From positions 1 to 9,419 of the forward strand of contig DGNI01000039.1 of NCBI GenBank assembly GCA_002388885.1: a stretch of DNA of 9,419 bases, read 5' to 3'. This document shows positions 1 through 6,784 of the stretch, in pieces. Source of the DNA: Parvularculaceae bacterium UBA4496. GTDB taxonomy: Bacteria; Pseudomonadota; Alphaproteobacteria; Caulobacterales; Parvularculaceae. Position 1 is the stretch's first letter, and each line of letters begins with the position of its first letter. The translations under genes were made by a program, and so were the position numbers. The notes beneath the pieces were generated by a model. The model had not been told where the DNA came from and made no database searches. It saw only the letters and a list, made by a program, of their open reading frames with translations.

Positions 1-378
1 CATGCCGAACGCCATATTCGCCGCCGACACCATTTCCGAAACCGCCACGCCGATAATATAAGGCAGCCCCTGCCCGCCATATTCGGGATCGAAGCTCAGC
101 CCCTGCCAGCCGCCTTCCTTGTAGGTCTCGTAAGCTTCCTTGAATCCCTTCGGCGTCGTAACCGAGCCGTCGTCATGACGGATGCAACCTTCTTTATCGC
201 CGGAATGATTGATCGGATGCAGGACATTGGCCGCCAGCTTGCCGCCCTCTTCGAGAATCGCCTCGACAATATCTTCGCTTGCGTCCGCAAAGCCCGGAAG
301 ATTCGAGTATTTTGAGATTTGCAGCACTTCGTTGAGAACGAACTGCATGTCTTTCAAAGGCGCGTTATAGGTGGTCAT
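1..378 (-). CDS. Acyl-CoA dehydrogenase, N-terminal part (runs off left edge)
   Basis: This is the first 126 codons of a minus-strand gene whose ATG lies at 378-376; the rest is beyond base 1. A Shine-Dalgarno-like GGAGA sits 8 bases upstream of the ATG (complement of about 387-391), which supports this start. The protein begins MTTYNAPLKDMQFVLNEVL, the short N-terminal extension (AcylCoA_DH_N type) of the long, roughly 590-residue acyl-CoA dehydrogenases that include DmdC-like enzymes. After a helical stretch, residues 90-105 (GGWQGLSFDPEYGGQG) match the segment typical of the acyl-CoA dehydrogenase N-terminal domain. Members are FAD-dependent cytoplasmic enzymes that oxidise an acyl-CoA at the alpha-beta bond and pass electrons to ETF. 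The catalytic Glu and FAD-binding residues lie outside the window, so chain-length preference and any link to methylmercaptopropionyl-CoA cannot be judged. The gene is transcribed away from the podJ-like gene. Confidence 0.9.
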   Translation of the reverse strand, partial: MTTYNAPLKDMQFVLNEVLQISKYSNLPGFADASEDIVEAILEEGGKLAANVLHPINHSGDKEGCIRHDDGSVTTPKGFKEAYETYKEGGWQGLSFDPEYGGQGLPYIIGVAVSEMVSAANMAFGM

Positions 379-419
379 CGAACAGGTCTCCGTCACGGAA
401 ATACTGGGAATTTGAGCGC

Positions 420-447
420 AATGTAGTCGCGCGAGGCCCCGCGTCAA
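420..447 (-). promoter_or_regulatory. Candidate sigma-70-type promoter for the acyl-CoA dehydrogenase gene
   Basis: On the minus strand TTGACG (complement of 442-447) is followed after 16 bases by TACATT (complement of 420-425). These match the consensus at 5 of 6 and 4 of 6 positions. Transcription would start near 413, giving a leader of about 35 bases before the ATG at 378, with a GGAGA ribosome site in it. The call rests on the motif and spacing alone. Confidence 0.4.
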
Positions 448-466
448 AGCGCAGATGACAGCGCTT
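447..466. repeat. Inverted repeat AAGCGC-N8-GCGCTT next to the -35 element
   Basis: AAGCGC (447-452) and GCGCTT (461-466) form a perfect 6-base dyad with an 8-base centre. The left arm touches the -35 element of the candidate minus-strand promoter at 442-447, where a dimeric regulator could act. This is a short GC-rich dyad and could be chance; no regulator gene is in view. Confidence 0.3.
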
Positions 467-681
467 ACGCGCCGAGCGCAAAAATGTCGCTGTCTCCAGC
501 GCGAATCATCCTTAATCTGAAGTGCTCAGTGGGGAATTCTTTTGCTTGCCGAAGGCTTTGCGGGCCTCACGAAGCAGCTTAACGGTGATGTGTTCACCTG
601 GGCGCGTTTTCGCGCTGGCTTTGGACGAAAACGGGGAATTTCGCCAATGCGGATCCCCTTCACGAATTACGGTGGAACGCC

Positions 682-3564
682 ATGAAATCGAACGCGCCGT
701 GGAGCGTCAAAGGAATTGAGCGGGACGCCCGCGAGGCCGCGAAGGAAGCCGCGCGCCGTGAAGGCATGACGGTCGGCGAATGGCTGAACCACATGATCTA
801 CAGCCACGGACAGGAAAGCGCCTCCTCAGGCGGCGAAGTCGAGGGGCTCAAACTCCGCGACATCATCACGGCGATCGAGCACCTTCGCAACCGCATCGTC
901 GAAGCGGAAAAGAAAAACACGGAAGCATCCTCCACCCTGTCGCGCAGCGTCGGCGGCGTCGTCGAACGCCTGCAGCGTCTTGAGCGGGTGAAACCCGCCG
1001 AGGGTTCCTATCAGGATCTTGCGGCGCGCCTTGAAAAGATCGAGAGCGCCAGTGGCGACCGCAACCGTATCGATGCACTGAAAGCCCTGGAAAAGGCGGT
1101 TAGTCAGGTCGCCGTCCAGTTTTCCAGCGCCCAGAAGACGACGCTGCACCGCCTCGATTCCGCCGAACAGCAGCTTCAGGAATTCGCCGAACGCATCGAT
1201 AATGTTGGTGAAGGCTCCGAGCCCGCTGATATCAGCTCATTGAAATCGGCAATCGAAGGTCTCGCAGATCGCGTTGCCCGCGCGGAGAAAGTCGCGCACG
1301 AAGCAGCGGCGTTAAATGATGCGGCCGCGTCATCCGTCGATCCGGAATTCGTCGAACAGACCGGCGCACGTTTGCGCGTACTTGGCGACGAAATCAAACG
1401 CGGCGGCGATCAGATCCGCGCCTTTGAAAACACCATCGCCAAGCTCGCAGACCAGATCGAAGCCGCTGAAAAGCGCAGTTCTGAAGGTGTTCAGAAAGTG
1501 TCTGACACCATCGCTGAAGTCCGCGAACAAGTGCTTGCGGGCGTTGCCGCGGCGGAAGCGGACAAGGGCGGCGAGGTTGAAGCGTTGCTCGCAAACGCCC
1601 GGCAGGAGTCCGAAGAACGCATCGAAGCCCTGCAACGCTCTTTCGAGGAAATGAAGGAGCGCATCGAACATCTGAAAGGCGCGCCGCAACAGTCAGCGGC
1701 GCCGGTCGCGGATGCGATCGCGCCGGAAGCAACCGATGCCGAGCCGGAGATGGCGGCGCCGGCCGAAACAACAGAAGAAGAGCCATCCGCACAGGACGAC
1801 GTTGACGATATTGAGGACGCCGTCGCCGCTCTCGAAGCGGAAGAAGACCCGTTCGCTTTCGCAGATGATGATATCGAAGCGGAAGCCGATGACGCTGATG
1901 GAGATGAGCCCGTTGAGGATTTCAGCTTTCAGCTGGACGACGATGCGGAGGCCGAAGACGACACACAGGGAGCCGAAGCTTCAGCCGAACAGGTTGGCGA
2001 TGCGCAATCCCGGCTTTCGAAAGTAAGAAGCGCTTTGTCTGGCGAAGGCTTCAGTGAAGAAGCAGGCCAACAGAACACGGCGGACGACGAAGACGATGAA
2101 ATCAACGCCATTCTCTCCGATCTCGACGAGGCGATGCCGGAACCGCTCGGTGATGAAGACGACGAAGACGAGCAAGCCGCTGGCACCGCTTCGCTGACGC
2201 CGGCTTCCGACGTCGAGTTCGAGAGCGATGATGAGATCGACGAAATTGGCGCCGCGGAAAGCGAAGCAGAAGTACCGGCGCTGGAATCAGGCGAGGAAAA
2301 TTCCGCCTCGCCTGAACCGCAGGAAGACTACCTCGCTTCAGCGCGCCGCCGCGCAAAGGAAGCTGCAGCCAGCCGCGCAGAAGAAGCCGCGCGCCCGACG
2401 CGCCGCAATCTGACGGCGAAACAGCGCGCCATCCTCGCTGCGCGGGCGCGCCAGAAAAAGCTGGAAGCGGAAGCTGACGACGACGAGCCTTTGGCGATTC
2501 ATGGCGGGGAAGACCATTCGCCAAAGCCGCAACAAGATGATGATGCCGACGCCAGCGATGACGAGGATGCATCGCCGGGCGGCCGGTTCGCGAAAATCAC
2601 GGCAGCGCTTTCTTCCGCCCGCAGCAGGATCGGACGCAACAGGAACAAGTCCGCCGCAGGCGATGAAGCTCCCGCGTCGATCAGAGCCGATGACGCCGCG
2701 GCCGAAGCAGAGCGCAAGCACAATGGCGATCGTGAGGCCCTCAAAACCCTCCAGTCGACGGCATCGGCGCGGCCGCTGACGCTTGCGCTTGGCGTCGCTA
2801 TTATCCTGGCGATCGCCGCTCTCGTCTTTCTGGTGAAGGATTTCGTCTTCAAACCTGACGACGGCGCAAATCCTTCGGCCTCTTCGCCAAGTCAAAGTGA
2901 ACAACCTGCAACCGCAATCGATGAAACTGCCGCCGCGCAGACGACCCAACAAGACAATCTCCCGGCCGTGCCCGAAGCGCCGGCAATCGATCCGGAAGCG
3001 CTTTATCTGGAAGCGATGTCGGACCTCAACGCAGCGGGCGATGAAACCGCTGCGATTGAAGCCATCGGCAAGCTGCAGGATGCGGCGGCGCTCGGTTTCC
3101 CGCCGGCGCAGTTACAGCTCGGCGAACTCCACAAAACGGGTCAGGGCGTCGAGCAGGATCTCGGTCAGGCGCGCGTCTGGTTCCGCCGGGCGGCGAATGG
3201 CGGCAATGTTCTCGCCATGCATCGCATTGGCGTCATGACGGCGCGCGGCGATGGCGGGCCTGCCGATAGCGCTGCTGCAATCGCATGGTTCGAACAAGCG
3301 GCGAATTTCGGACTTGTCGATTCCATGTACAATCTCGGCGCTATCTATCATCCGAGCGAGAACGGCAGCGCGATCCAGGACGCGGAGAAAGCCTATTACT
3401 GGTACTCGCTCGCCGCGCGGAACGGCGACGAAGCGGCACAACCGCTTGCCGCCGGCGTCGCCTCAGGGCTCACCGCCGCCGAACGCGCCGCCGTCGACGG
3501 GCGCGTCGCCGAGTGGACGGCGCAAGACGCAAACCCTGCGGCGAACGCCTTGAGCCAGGGCTAG
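682..3564 (+). CDS. podJ: PodJ-like polarity scaffold with Sel1 repeats, single-pass membrane protein
   Basis: This 960-residue protein is probably a polar scaffold of the PodJ type, which in Caulobacter marks the new pole and recruits pilus and holdfast factors. Residues 7-39 (WSVKGIERDAREAAKEAARR, then GMTVGEWLNHMI) closely resemble the PodJ N-terminus as I recall it. Residues about 56-332 are predicted coiled coil. About 334-552 is a disordered stretch dominated by Asp and Glu, for example DEDDEDE at 491-497. A basic patch (554-593) and a second acidic patch (595-634) follow. One membrane span lies at 699-718, placing the N-terminal part in the cytoplasm and the last 240 residues in the periplasm. 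That tail carries Sel1-type repeats at about 775-918, for example residues 830-840 (ARVWFRRAANG) and 866-877. Total length is close to Caulobacter PodJ (about 974), but no C-terminal peptidoglycan-binding domain is evident. The start fits homologues and has GGTGG 6 bases upstream. An ortholog-level assignment is less sure than the architecture. Confidence 0.8.
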   Translation: MKSNAPWSVKGIERDAREAAKEAARREGMTVGEWLNHMIYSHGQESASSGGEVEGLKLRDIITAIEHLRNRIVEAEKKNTEASSTLSRSVGGVVERLQRLERVKPAEGSYQDLAARLEKIESASGDRNRIDALKALEKAVSQVAVQFSSAQKTTLHRLDSAEQQLQEFAERIDNVGEGSEPADISSLKSAIEGLADRVARAEKVAHEAAALNDAAASSVDPEFVEQTGARLRVLGDEIKRGGDQIRAFENTIAKLADQIEAAEKRSSEGVQKVSDTIAEVREQVLAGVAAAEADKGGEVEALLANARQESEERIEALQRSFEEMKERIEHLKGAPQQSAAPVADAIAPEATDAEPEMAAPAETTEEEPSAQDDVDDIEDAVAALEAEEDPFAFADDDIEAEADDADGDEPVEDFSFQLDDDAEAEDDTQGAEASAEQVGDAQSRLSKVRSALSGEGFSEEAGQQNTADDEDDEINAILSDLDEAMPEPLGDEDDEDEQAAGTASLTPASDVEFESDDEIDEIGAAESEAEVPALESGEENSASPEPQEDYLASARRRAKEAAASRAEEAARPTRRNLTAKQRAILAARARQKKLEAEADDDEPLAIHGGEDHSPKPQQDDDADASDDEDASPGGRFAKITAALSSARSRIGRNRNKSAAGDEAPASIRADDAAAEAERKHNGDREALKTLQSTASARPLTLALGVAIILAIAALVFLVKDFVFKPDDGANPSASSPSQSEQPATAIDETAAAQTTQQDNLPAVPEAPAIDPEALYLEAMSDLNAAGDETAAIEAIGKLQDAAALGFPPAQLQLGELHKTGQGVEQDLGQARVWFRRAANGGNVLAMHRIGVMTARGDGGPADSAAAIAWFEQAANFGLVDSMYNLGAIYHPSENGSAIQDAEKAYYWYSLAARNGDEAAQPLAAGVASGLTAAERAAVDGRVAEWTAQDANPAANALSQG

Positions 3565-3584
3565 ATTTCTTTTCTCACCTTTGC

Positions 3585-3614
3585 TTGCGGGCCCGCGCCG
3601 GGCGCGCCTATAAG
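3585..3614 (+). promoter_or_regulatory. Candidate promoter upstream of the TauE/SafE gene
   Basis: In the 83-base gap after the podJ-like stop, TATAAG (3609-3614, 5 of 6 to the -10 consensus) lies 18 bases downstream of TTGCGG (3585-3590, only TTG matching). Transcription would begin near 3621, about 27 bases before the ATG at 3648. The weak -35 keeps this tentative. Confidence 0.35.
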
Positions 3615-3647
3615 GCCGCAGCGTTATTCTGGTTTTGGCTTTCGTAG

Positions 3648-4562
3648 ATGCAGCTTTATCTCCCCATCGCGGAGATTCCGGTCGACCCTTTTGTGGTCAT
3701 CATCATGGGTGCTGCGGTCGGGTTCCTTTCCGGCATGTTCGGCGTTGGCGGCGGGTTCTTGATGACGCCGCTGTTGATTTTTTACGGCATTCCGCCGGCG
3801 GTCGCGGTCGGCACCGAAGCATCGCAGATCGTTGCCTCCTCGGTTTCCGGCGTACTTGCACATTTGAAACGCAAGACCGTCGACTTTCAGATGGGCGGGT
3901 TTCTTGTCGCCGGCGGCGCGATGGGCGCCGTTGTCGGCATCATGATATTCCGGGCGTTGCGCGAAACGGGTAAGGTCGAGCTTCTGATTTCAGGCTCCTA
4001 TGTCGTTTTTCTGGGGATCATCGGCTCCCTGATGATGCTGGAGAGCGTCCGCACGCTGCTAAGATCACCCGACCAAAAACGAAAACGCCGCAAGCGCCGC
4101 AGCCCGGCTTGGATGGCCTCTCTTCCATTCGCCATGCGGTTTCGCGCATCGGGACTTTACATCAGCCCGATACCGCCGATCCTTCTCGGCTTTGGCGTCG
4201 GCGTGCTCGCGGCAATCATGGGCGTCGGCGGCGGCTTCATCATGGTTCCGGCGATGCTTTACATTCTGAACATGCCCACCAACGTCGTTGTCGGCACATC
4301 GCTGTTCCAGATTATCTTCGTAACCGCGATTACGACTGTCCTTCATGCAGCGGCGAATCAGACCGTCGATATTGTTCTCGCGCTGCTCTTGCTGACGGGC
4401 GGCGTTATTGGGGCGCAGCTCGGCGTGCGCGCCGGTGTGAAATTGAAAGCCGAACAATTGCGCGCACTACTCGCGCTGATCGTGCTTGCTGTCTGCGCGC
4501 GTCTGCTTATCGGGCTCGCCCTGCCGCCTGCATCGCCGTTTGTTGTCGAGATGGCGTCATGA
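3648..4562 (+). CDS. TauE/SafE-family (TSUP) sulfite/anion exporter
   Basis: This 304-residue inner-membrane protein belongs to the TauE/SafE (TSUP) family, whose members export sulfite, sulfoacetate or related anions. It is built of two similar halves. FGVGGGFLMTP (31-41) is repeated as MGVGGGFIMVP (191-201). VGT-x3-QI occurs at 54-61 and 215-222, TVD at 77-79 and 239-241, and a glycine-rich helix at about 89-97 and 251-259. About eight membrane helices flank a very basic loop (residues 144-151, KRKRRKRR) that should face the cytoplasm. The start is bounded: the codon just before the ATG is TAG (3645-3647), so no upstream start is possible. No clear Shine-Dalgarno precedes it. The last bases overlap the next gene by ATGA, implying co-translation. 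The family call is firm; the substrate is unknown, and sulfite is only the family default. Confidence 0.92.
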   Translation: MQLYLPIAEIPVDPFVVIIMGAAVGFLSGMFGVGGGFLMTPLLIFYGIPPAVAVGTEASQIVASSVSGVLAHLKRKTVDFQMGGFLVAGGAMGAVVGIMIFRALRETGKVELLISGSYVVFLGIIGSLMMLESVRTLLRSPDQKRKRRKRRSPAWMASLPFAMRFRASGLYISPIPPILLGFGVGVLAAIMGVGGGFIMVPAMLYILNMPTNVVVGTSLFQIIFVTAITTVLHAAANQTVDIVLALLLLTGGVIGAQLGVRAGVKLKAEQLRALLALIVLAVCARLLIGLALPPASPFVVEMAS

Positions 4563-5320
4563 GAGCGCTCATCGCTTTCATGTTTCTGGTCATTGGCGCA
4601 CCATTGCACGCCGCCGAAATCGACATTGCATTCACTGATGACCGTGTTGAGGTGGACACCGGTTTTTCCGGCGCGCGGCTGACGCTGTTCGGCGCCGTCA
4701 CCGGCGTCGACAATCCCGCAGAGTCTGTTGATATTGTTTCGGTCATCCGCGGCCCGGCGGCGCGGTTTGAAATCCGGAAGATGGAAAAATCGAACCTGAT
4801 CTGGACGCCCGGCAAGGCGCGCGTCATCAACAGCGCGCCGGCGCTTTATCACACCTACGCAACGCGGAACATCAACGACATTGCCCCCCTGCCCCTGCAA
4901 TCCGATTTCCGGCTAGATGCTGATTTTCTGAATATCGCCGTCAGCGATTCTGCTACCGCAGCGGCGCCAGAAAACGCAAAAACCGCGGAGCTTTACCGCA
5001 ACGCCTTTTTGACCGAAGCCCACGAGACGGGCCTTTACCGCGCGCGCACAACCGGTATCGAATTTAAAAAAGGCGCGCTGTTTACGATCACTGTCGATCT
5101 TCCTGCCAACACGCCCGTGGGCGAGTACGGCGTTTCCGTATTTCTGTTCCGTGATGGCGTGCTGCTCGATGCCGACCAGACGACGCTCGCCGTGAATAAG
5201 GTCGGCGCCGAACGGCGTATTTATGAATTCGCCCACAACCGGCCCGTGTCCTATGGGCTTGTTTGCGTTGCGATTGCGCTGCTGGCGGGATGGCTGGCGG
5301 CGCTTGCGTTTCGCAAATGA
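4559..5320 (+). CDS. Alph_Pro_TM / TIGR02186 family periplasmic protein with C-terminal membrane anchor
   Basis: This 253-residue protein matches my memory of the TIGR02186/Alph_Pro_TM family, which has no proven function and is usually found beside a TauE/SafE gene. Residues 1-18 form a signal peptide ending LHA before AEID. The body (19-227) lacks membrane helices and looks beta-rich, with conserved-looking segments such as VIRGPAARFEIRKME (about 62-76) and an aromatic stretch ALYHTYATRNIND. A single membrane span at about 231-250 is followed by a short positive tail (RK). The protein should therefore sit in the periplasm, anchored by its C-terminus. The ATG at 4559 shares ATGA with the stop of the exporter gene, and GAG at 4548-4550 is a modest ribosome site. 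The same frame is open upstream to 4109, inside the exporter gene, but the signal peptide fixes the start here. A partner role for the exporter is inference. Confidence 0.87.
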   Translation: MRALIAFMFLVIGAPLHAAEIDIAFTDDRVEVDTGFSGARLTLFGAVTGVDNPAESVDIVSVIRGPAARFEIRKMEKSNLIWTPGKARVINSAPALYHTYATRNINDIAPLPLQSDFRLDADFLNIAVSDSATAAAPENAKTAELYRNAFLTEAHETGLYRARTTGIEFKKGALFTITVDLPANTPVGEYGVSVFLFRDGVLLDADQTTLAVNKVGAERRIYEFAHNRPVSYGLVCVAIALLAGWLAALAFRK

Positions 5321-5327
5321 TTTTTTT
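5304..5327 (+). terminator. Weak hairpin plus T-tract at the end of the Alph_Pro_TM gene
   Basis: TTGCG (5304-5308), a TTT loop and CGCAA (5312-5316) form a 5-base-pair hairpin that ends in the last sense codons. The stop codon follows, then seven T (5321-5327). The stem is short, so it may be a partial terminator or attenuator between the exporter pair and the downstream genes, or a coincidence. Confidence 0.3.
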
Positions 5328-5350
5328 GAGCTAGGCTGAACACTCTTTGG

Positions 5351-5356
5351 GGAGGG
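5351..5356 (+). promoter_or_regulatory. Strong Shine-Dalgarno (GGAGGG) for the DUF3429 gene
   Basis: GGAGGG lies 7 bases before the ATG at 5364. It is the best ribosome site in the window and decides the longer start over an internal ATG at 5391, which itself has an AGGAAG-like stretch just upstream. Confidence 0.7.
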
Positions 5357-5363
5357 TGGGCGA

Positions 5364-5852
5364 ATGGCGGCGAACAGGCAGCAGGAAGAAATGACGAAGC
5401 TGGGCTTTTACGGCCTGACGCCTTTTGTCATCTCCGCCGCCGCGCTCTGGATCAGCCCGATTGTTCTGCCGCAGCATGTGGCGCTTGATTTCCACTGGCT
5501 TGCGCTCGTCTATGGCGCGGTTATCGTCGGTTACCTTTCCGGCGCGGGCGCGGGCGTTACGCTGGCGCCAACGCAAAAGCTTCGCGAGTCGTTCGTCCCC
5601 GGCCAGTTGATCGCGCTTGTCGCCTTCGTGGCGGTCATTCCTGACGGCGTTTTGTTCATGTGGCTTGGCGCGGCGCCGCGTCACTTCATCATTCTGGTGC
5701 TGCTGGTTTATCTCCTGATGCGCGATATGAACGCCACGTCAGCGGGCCTCTATCCGAAATGGTACGGCGCGCTGCGCCTGCGCCTTACATTCTGGGCGGG
5801 TCTGTCTATTTTGCTGATCATCTCCCGGCTCCTGATGTGGGGCTTTTACTAA
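5364..5852 (+). CDS. DUF3429-family integral membrane protein
   Basis: This 162-residue inner-membrane protein fits the DUF3429 family (related to eukaryotic TMEM69), which has no established function. Five hydrophobic segments are visible at about 16-34, 43-61, 81-100, 107-120 and 142-160. The family-like segment YPKWYGALRLRLT (130-142) lies just before the last helix, and LGFYGLTPF (13-21) begins the first. The length is normal for the family. The chosen start has a strong GGAGGG; starting at Met10 would lose only a hydrophilic tail (MAANRQQEE). The gene begins 43 bases after the Alph_Pro_TM stop and ends 14 bases before the BASS transporter, so it is probably co-transcribed with the latter. 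Its role beside the transporter is not known. The family call comes from remembered motif similarity, not a search. Confidence 0.78.
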   Translation: MAANRQQEEMTKLGFYGLTPFVISAAALWISPIVLPQHVALDFHWLALVYGAVIVGYLSGAGAGVTLAPTQKLRESFVPGQLIALVAFVAVIPDGVLFMWLGAAPRHFIILVLLVYLLMRDMNATSAGLYPKWYGALRLRLTFWAGLSILLIISRLLMWGFY

Positions 5853-5866
5853 AAATTCCAATCTGA

Positions 5867-6784
5867 ATGGACGCAGAAACCCTCGACCAGCTGACCATCG
5901 CACTGGACAAAGGCGCGCAAAGCCTGCTCGCCGGCGCCATCATCATCATGATGTTTGCGATTGCTCTCGGCCTGAAGCCGGAACATTTCAGTTTCCTGCG
6001 CACGCATAAAAAACTGTTCTTCGGCGGGCTCACGGCGCAGCTGATCGGCCTGCCGCTGATGACCATCGCGCTCGCAGCGGTCCTGTCGCCGCCGCCGTCG
6101 ATTGCCCTTGGCATGATTGTCGTCGCGGCGTGCCCCGGCGGCAATGTTTCCAACTTCATGACCTGGGGCGCGCGCGGCGATACGGCGTACTCCGTGTCCC
6201 TCACCGCCGGCTCCAGCGTGATTGCGGCACTGTGGACGCCGGCCGCGATCCTGCTCTGGTCTGAAGCGTACCCGCCCACGGCGGCGCTGCTCGAAACAAT
6301 CGAGTTTAATCGCGTATCTTTCATCTTGCAGACGACATTGATGCTCGCTGCGCCGCTGGCGCTCGGCATGCTCACCGCGTACCGTTTTCCAAACGCGGCG
6401 GAAAAAATCCGTAAGCCGCTGGCCCTTTTCGGCGGCGCCGTTCTCGCCATTGTCATCATCAAGGGCGTTGCGGATTTCTGGCCGCTGCTCGTCGCCGGCT
6501 GGATGCTGATCGCCATTCCTGTCATCGCGCATAATGCTTGCGCGTTTGCGCTGGGCGCGGGCGCAGGCCGTCTTCTCGGCGCCAACGAAGCGAGGCGACG
6601 GTCGCTTACATTTGAAGTCGGCATCCAGAACGCCGGGCTCGCGGTTGTCCTCTTGCTCGCGCAGCTGAACGGCCTTGGCGGCGCGGCGGCCATAGCCGCT
6701 GCATGGGGCGTTTGGCACTTCTTCTCCGGCGGCGTTATGATCGTCCTGTTCCGCACTGTTGATGCAAGAAAAGCGAGGCTCTGA
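5867..6784 (+). CDS. Bile acid:sodium symporter (BASS) family transporter
   Basis: This 305-residue inner-membrane protein should couple sodium entry to uptake of an organic acid. Bacterial members of the family carry bile acids, pantoate, pyruvate and other carboxylates. The sodium-binding positions known from the Neisseria ASBT structure all have counterparts at matching spacing: Q58 (Q77), S95-N96 in CPGGNVSN (S114-N115), S109 and T113 (S128, T132), and E250 and Q254 in EVGIQNAGLA (E260, Q264). The chain is strongly hydrophobic, with about nine to ten helices. The ATG at 5867 follows the DUF3429 stop by 14 bases but has no purine-rich ribosome site, so translation may depend on the upstream gene. 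The stop TGA (6782-6784) overlaps the ATG of the amidohydrolase by one base. The family and sodium coupling are well supported; the substrate is unknown, and despite the family name bile acid is unlikely to be the natural one. Confidence 0.9.
   Translation: MDAETLDQLTIALDKGAQSLLAGAIIIMMFAIALGLKPEHFSFLRTHKKLFFGGLTAQLIGLPLMTIALAAVLSPPPSIALGMIVVAACPGGNVSNFMTWGARGDTAYSVSLTAGSSVIAALWTPAAILLWSEAYPPTAALLETIEFNRVSFILQTTLMLAAPLALGMLTAYRFPNAAEKIRKPLALFGGAVLAIVIIKGVADFWPLLVAGWMLIAIPVIAHNACAFALGAGAGRLLGANEARRRSLTFEVGIQNAGLAVVLLLAQLNGLGGAAAIAAAWGVWHFFSGGVMIVLFRTVDARKARL

Larger units (their letters stand above)
379..681. other. Divergent intergenic region between acyl-CoA dehydrogenase and podJ-like genes
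   Basis: This 303-base gap must hold the control signals for both divergent genes. The left part holds the candidate minus-strand promoter and its dyad. The right part has a small hairpin (GCGCG at 602-606, TTTT loop, CGCGC at 611-615), one GANTC methylation-type site (GAATC, 503-507) and two isolated TTAA half-sites (512-515 and 579-582) that do not form the TTAA-N7-TTAA CtrA spacing. I could not pick a convincing plus-strand promoter. A 65-codon open frame at 522-719 overlaps the podJ-like start in another frame and shows no sign of being a gene. Confidence 0.5.

Noticed and set aside
503..582. GANTC site (503-507) and TTAA half-sites (512-515, 579-582) as CcrM/CtrA cell-cycle control of the podJ-like gene
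   Set aside because: One GANTC in 300 bases is near chance, and neither TTAA has a partner at the CtrA spacing.
522..719. A 65-codon plus-strand frame upstream of and overlapping the podJ-like start
   Set aside because: No ribosome site, no recognisable motif, and it overlaps the well-supported podJ-like start.
1330..2952. Several open frames of 100-200 codons, both strands, inside the podJ-like gene
   Set aside because: The podJ-like frame has coherent domains throughout; the others are Arg/Ser-rich shadows of its repetitive acidic codons.
3587..3608. GC-rich palindromes (GCGGGCCCGC and GGCGCGCC) after the podJ-like stop as a terminator
   Set aside because: No T-tract follows, and the segment overlaps a candidate promoter; GC-rich short palindromes are common here.
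3738..4434. The repeated FGVGGGF/MGVGGGF and VGT-x3-QI segments as a recent gene duplication
   Set aside because: The two-half layout is normal for all TauE/SafE proteins, so it is ancient family structure and not a local event.
4109..4558. Upstream extension of the Alph_Pro_TM reading frame into the exporter gene
   Set aside because: The extension is Arg-rich out-of-frame sequence of the TauE/SafE gene; the signal peptide begins at the ATG at 4559.
5849..6718. A 289-codon minus-strand frame inside the BASS gene
   Set aside because: Antisense shadow of the transporter; Arg-, Asp- and Gln-rich translation with no membrane or domain pattern.
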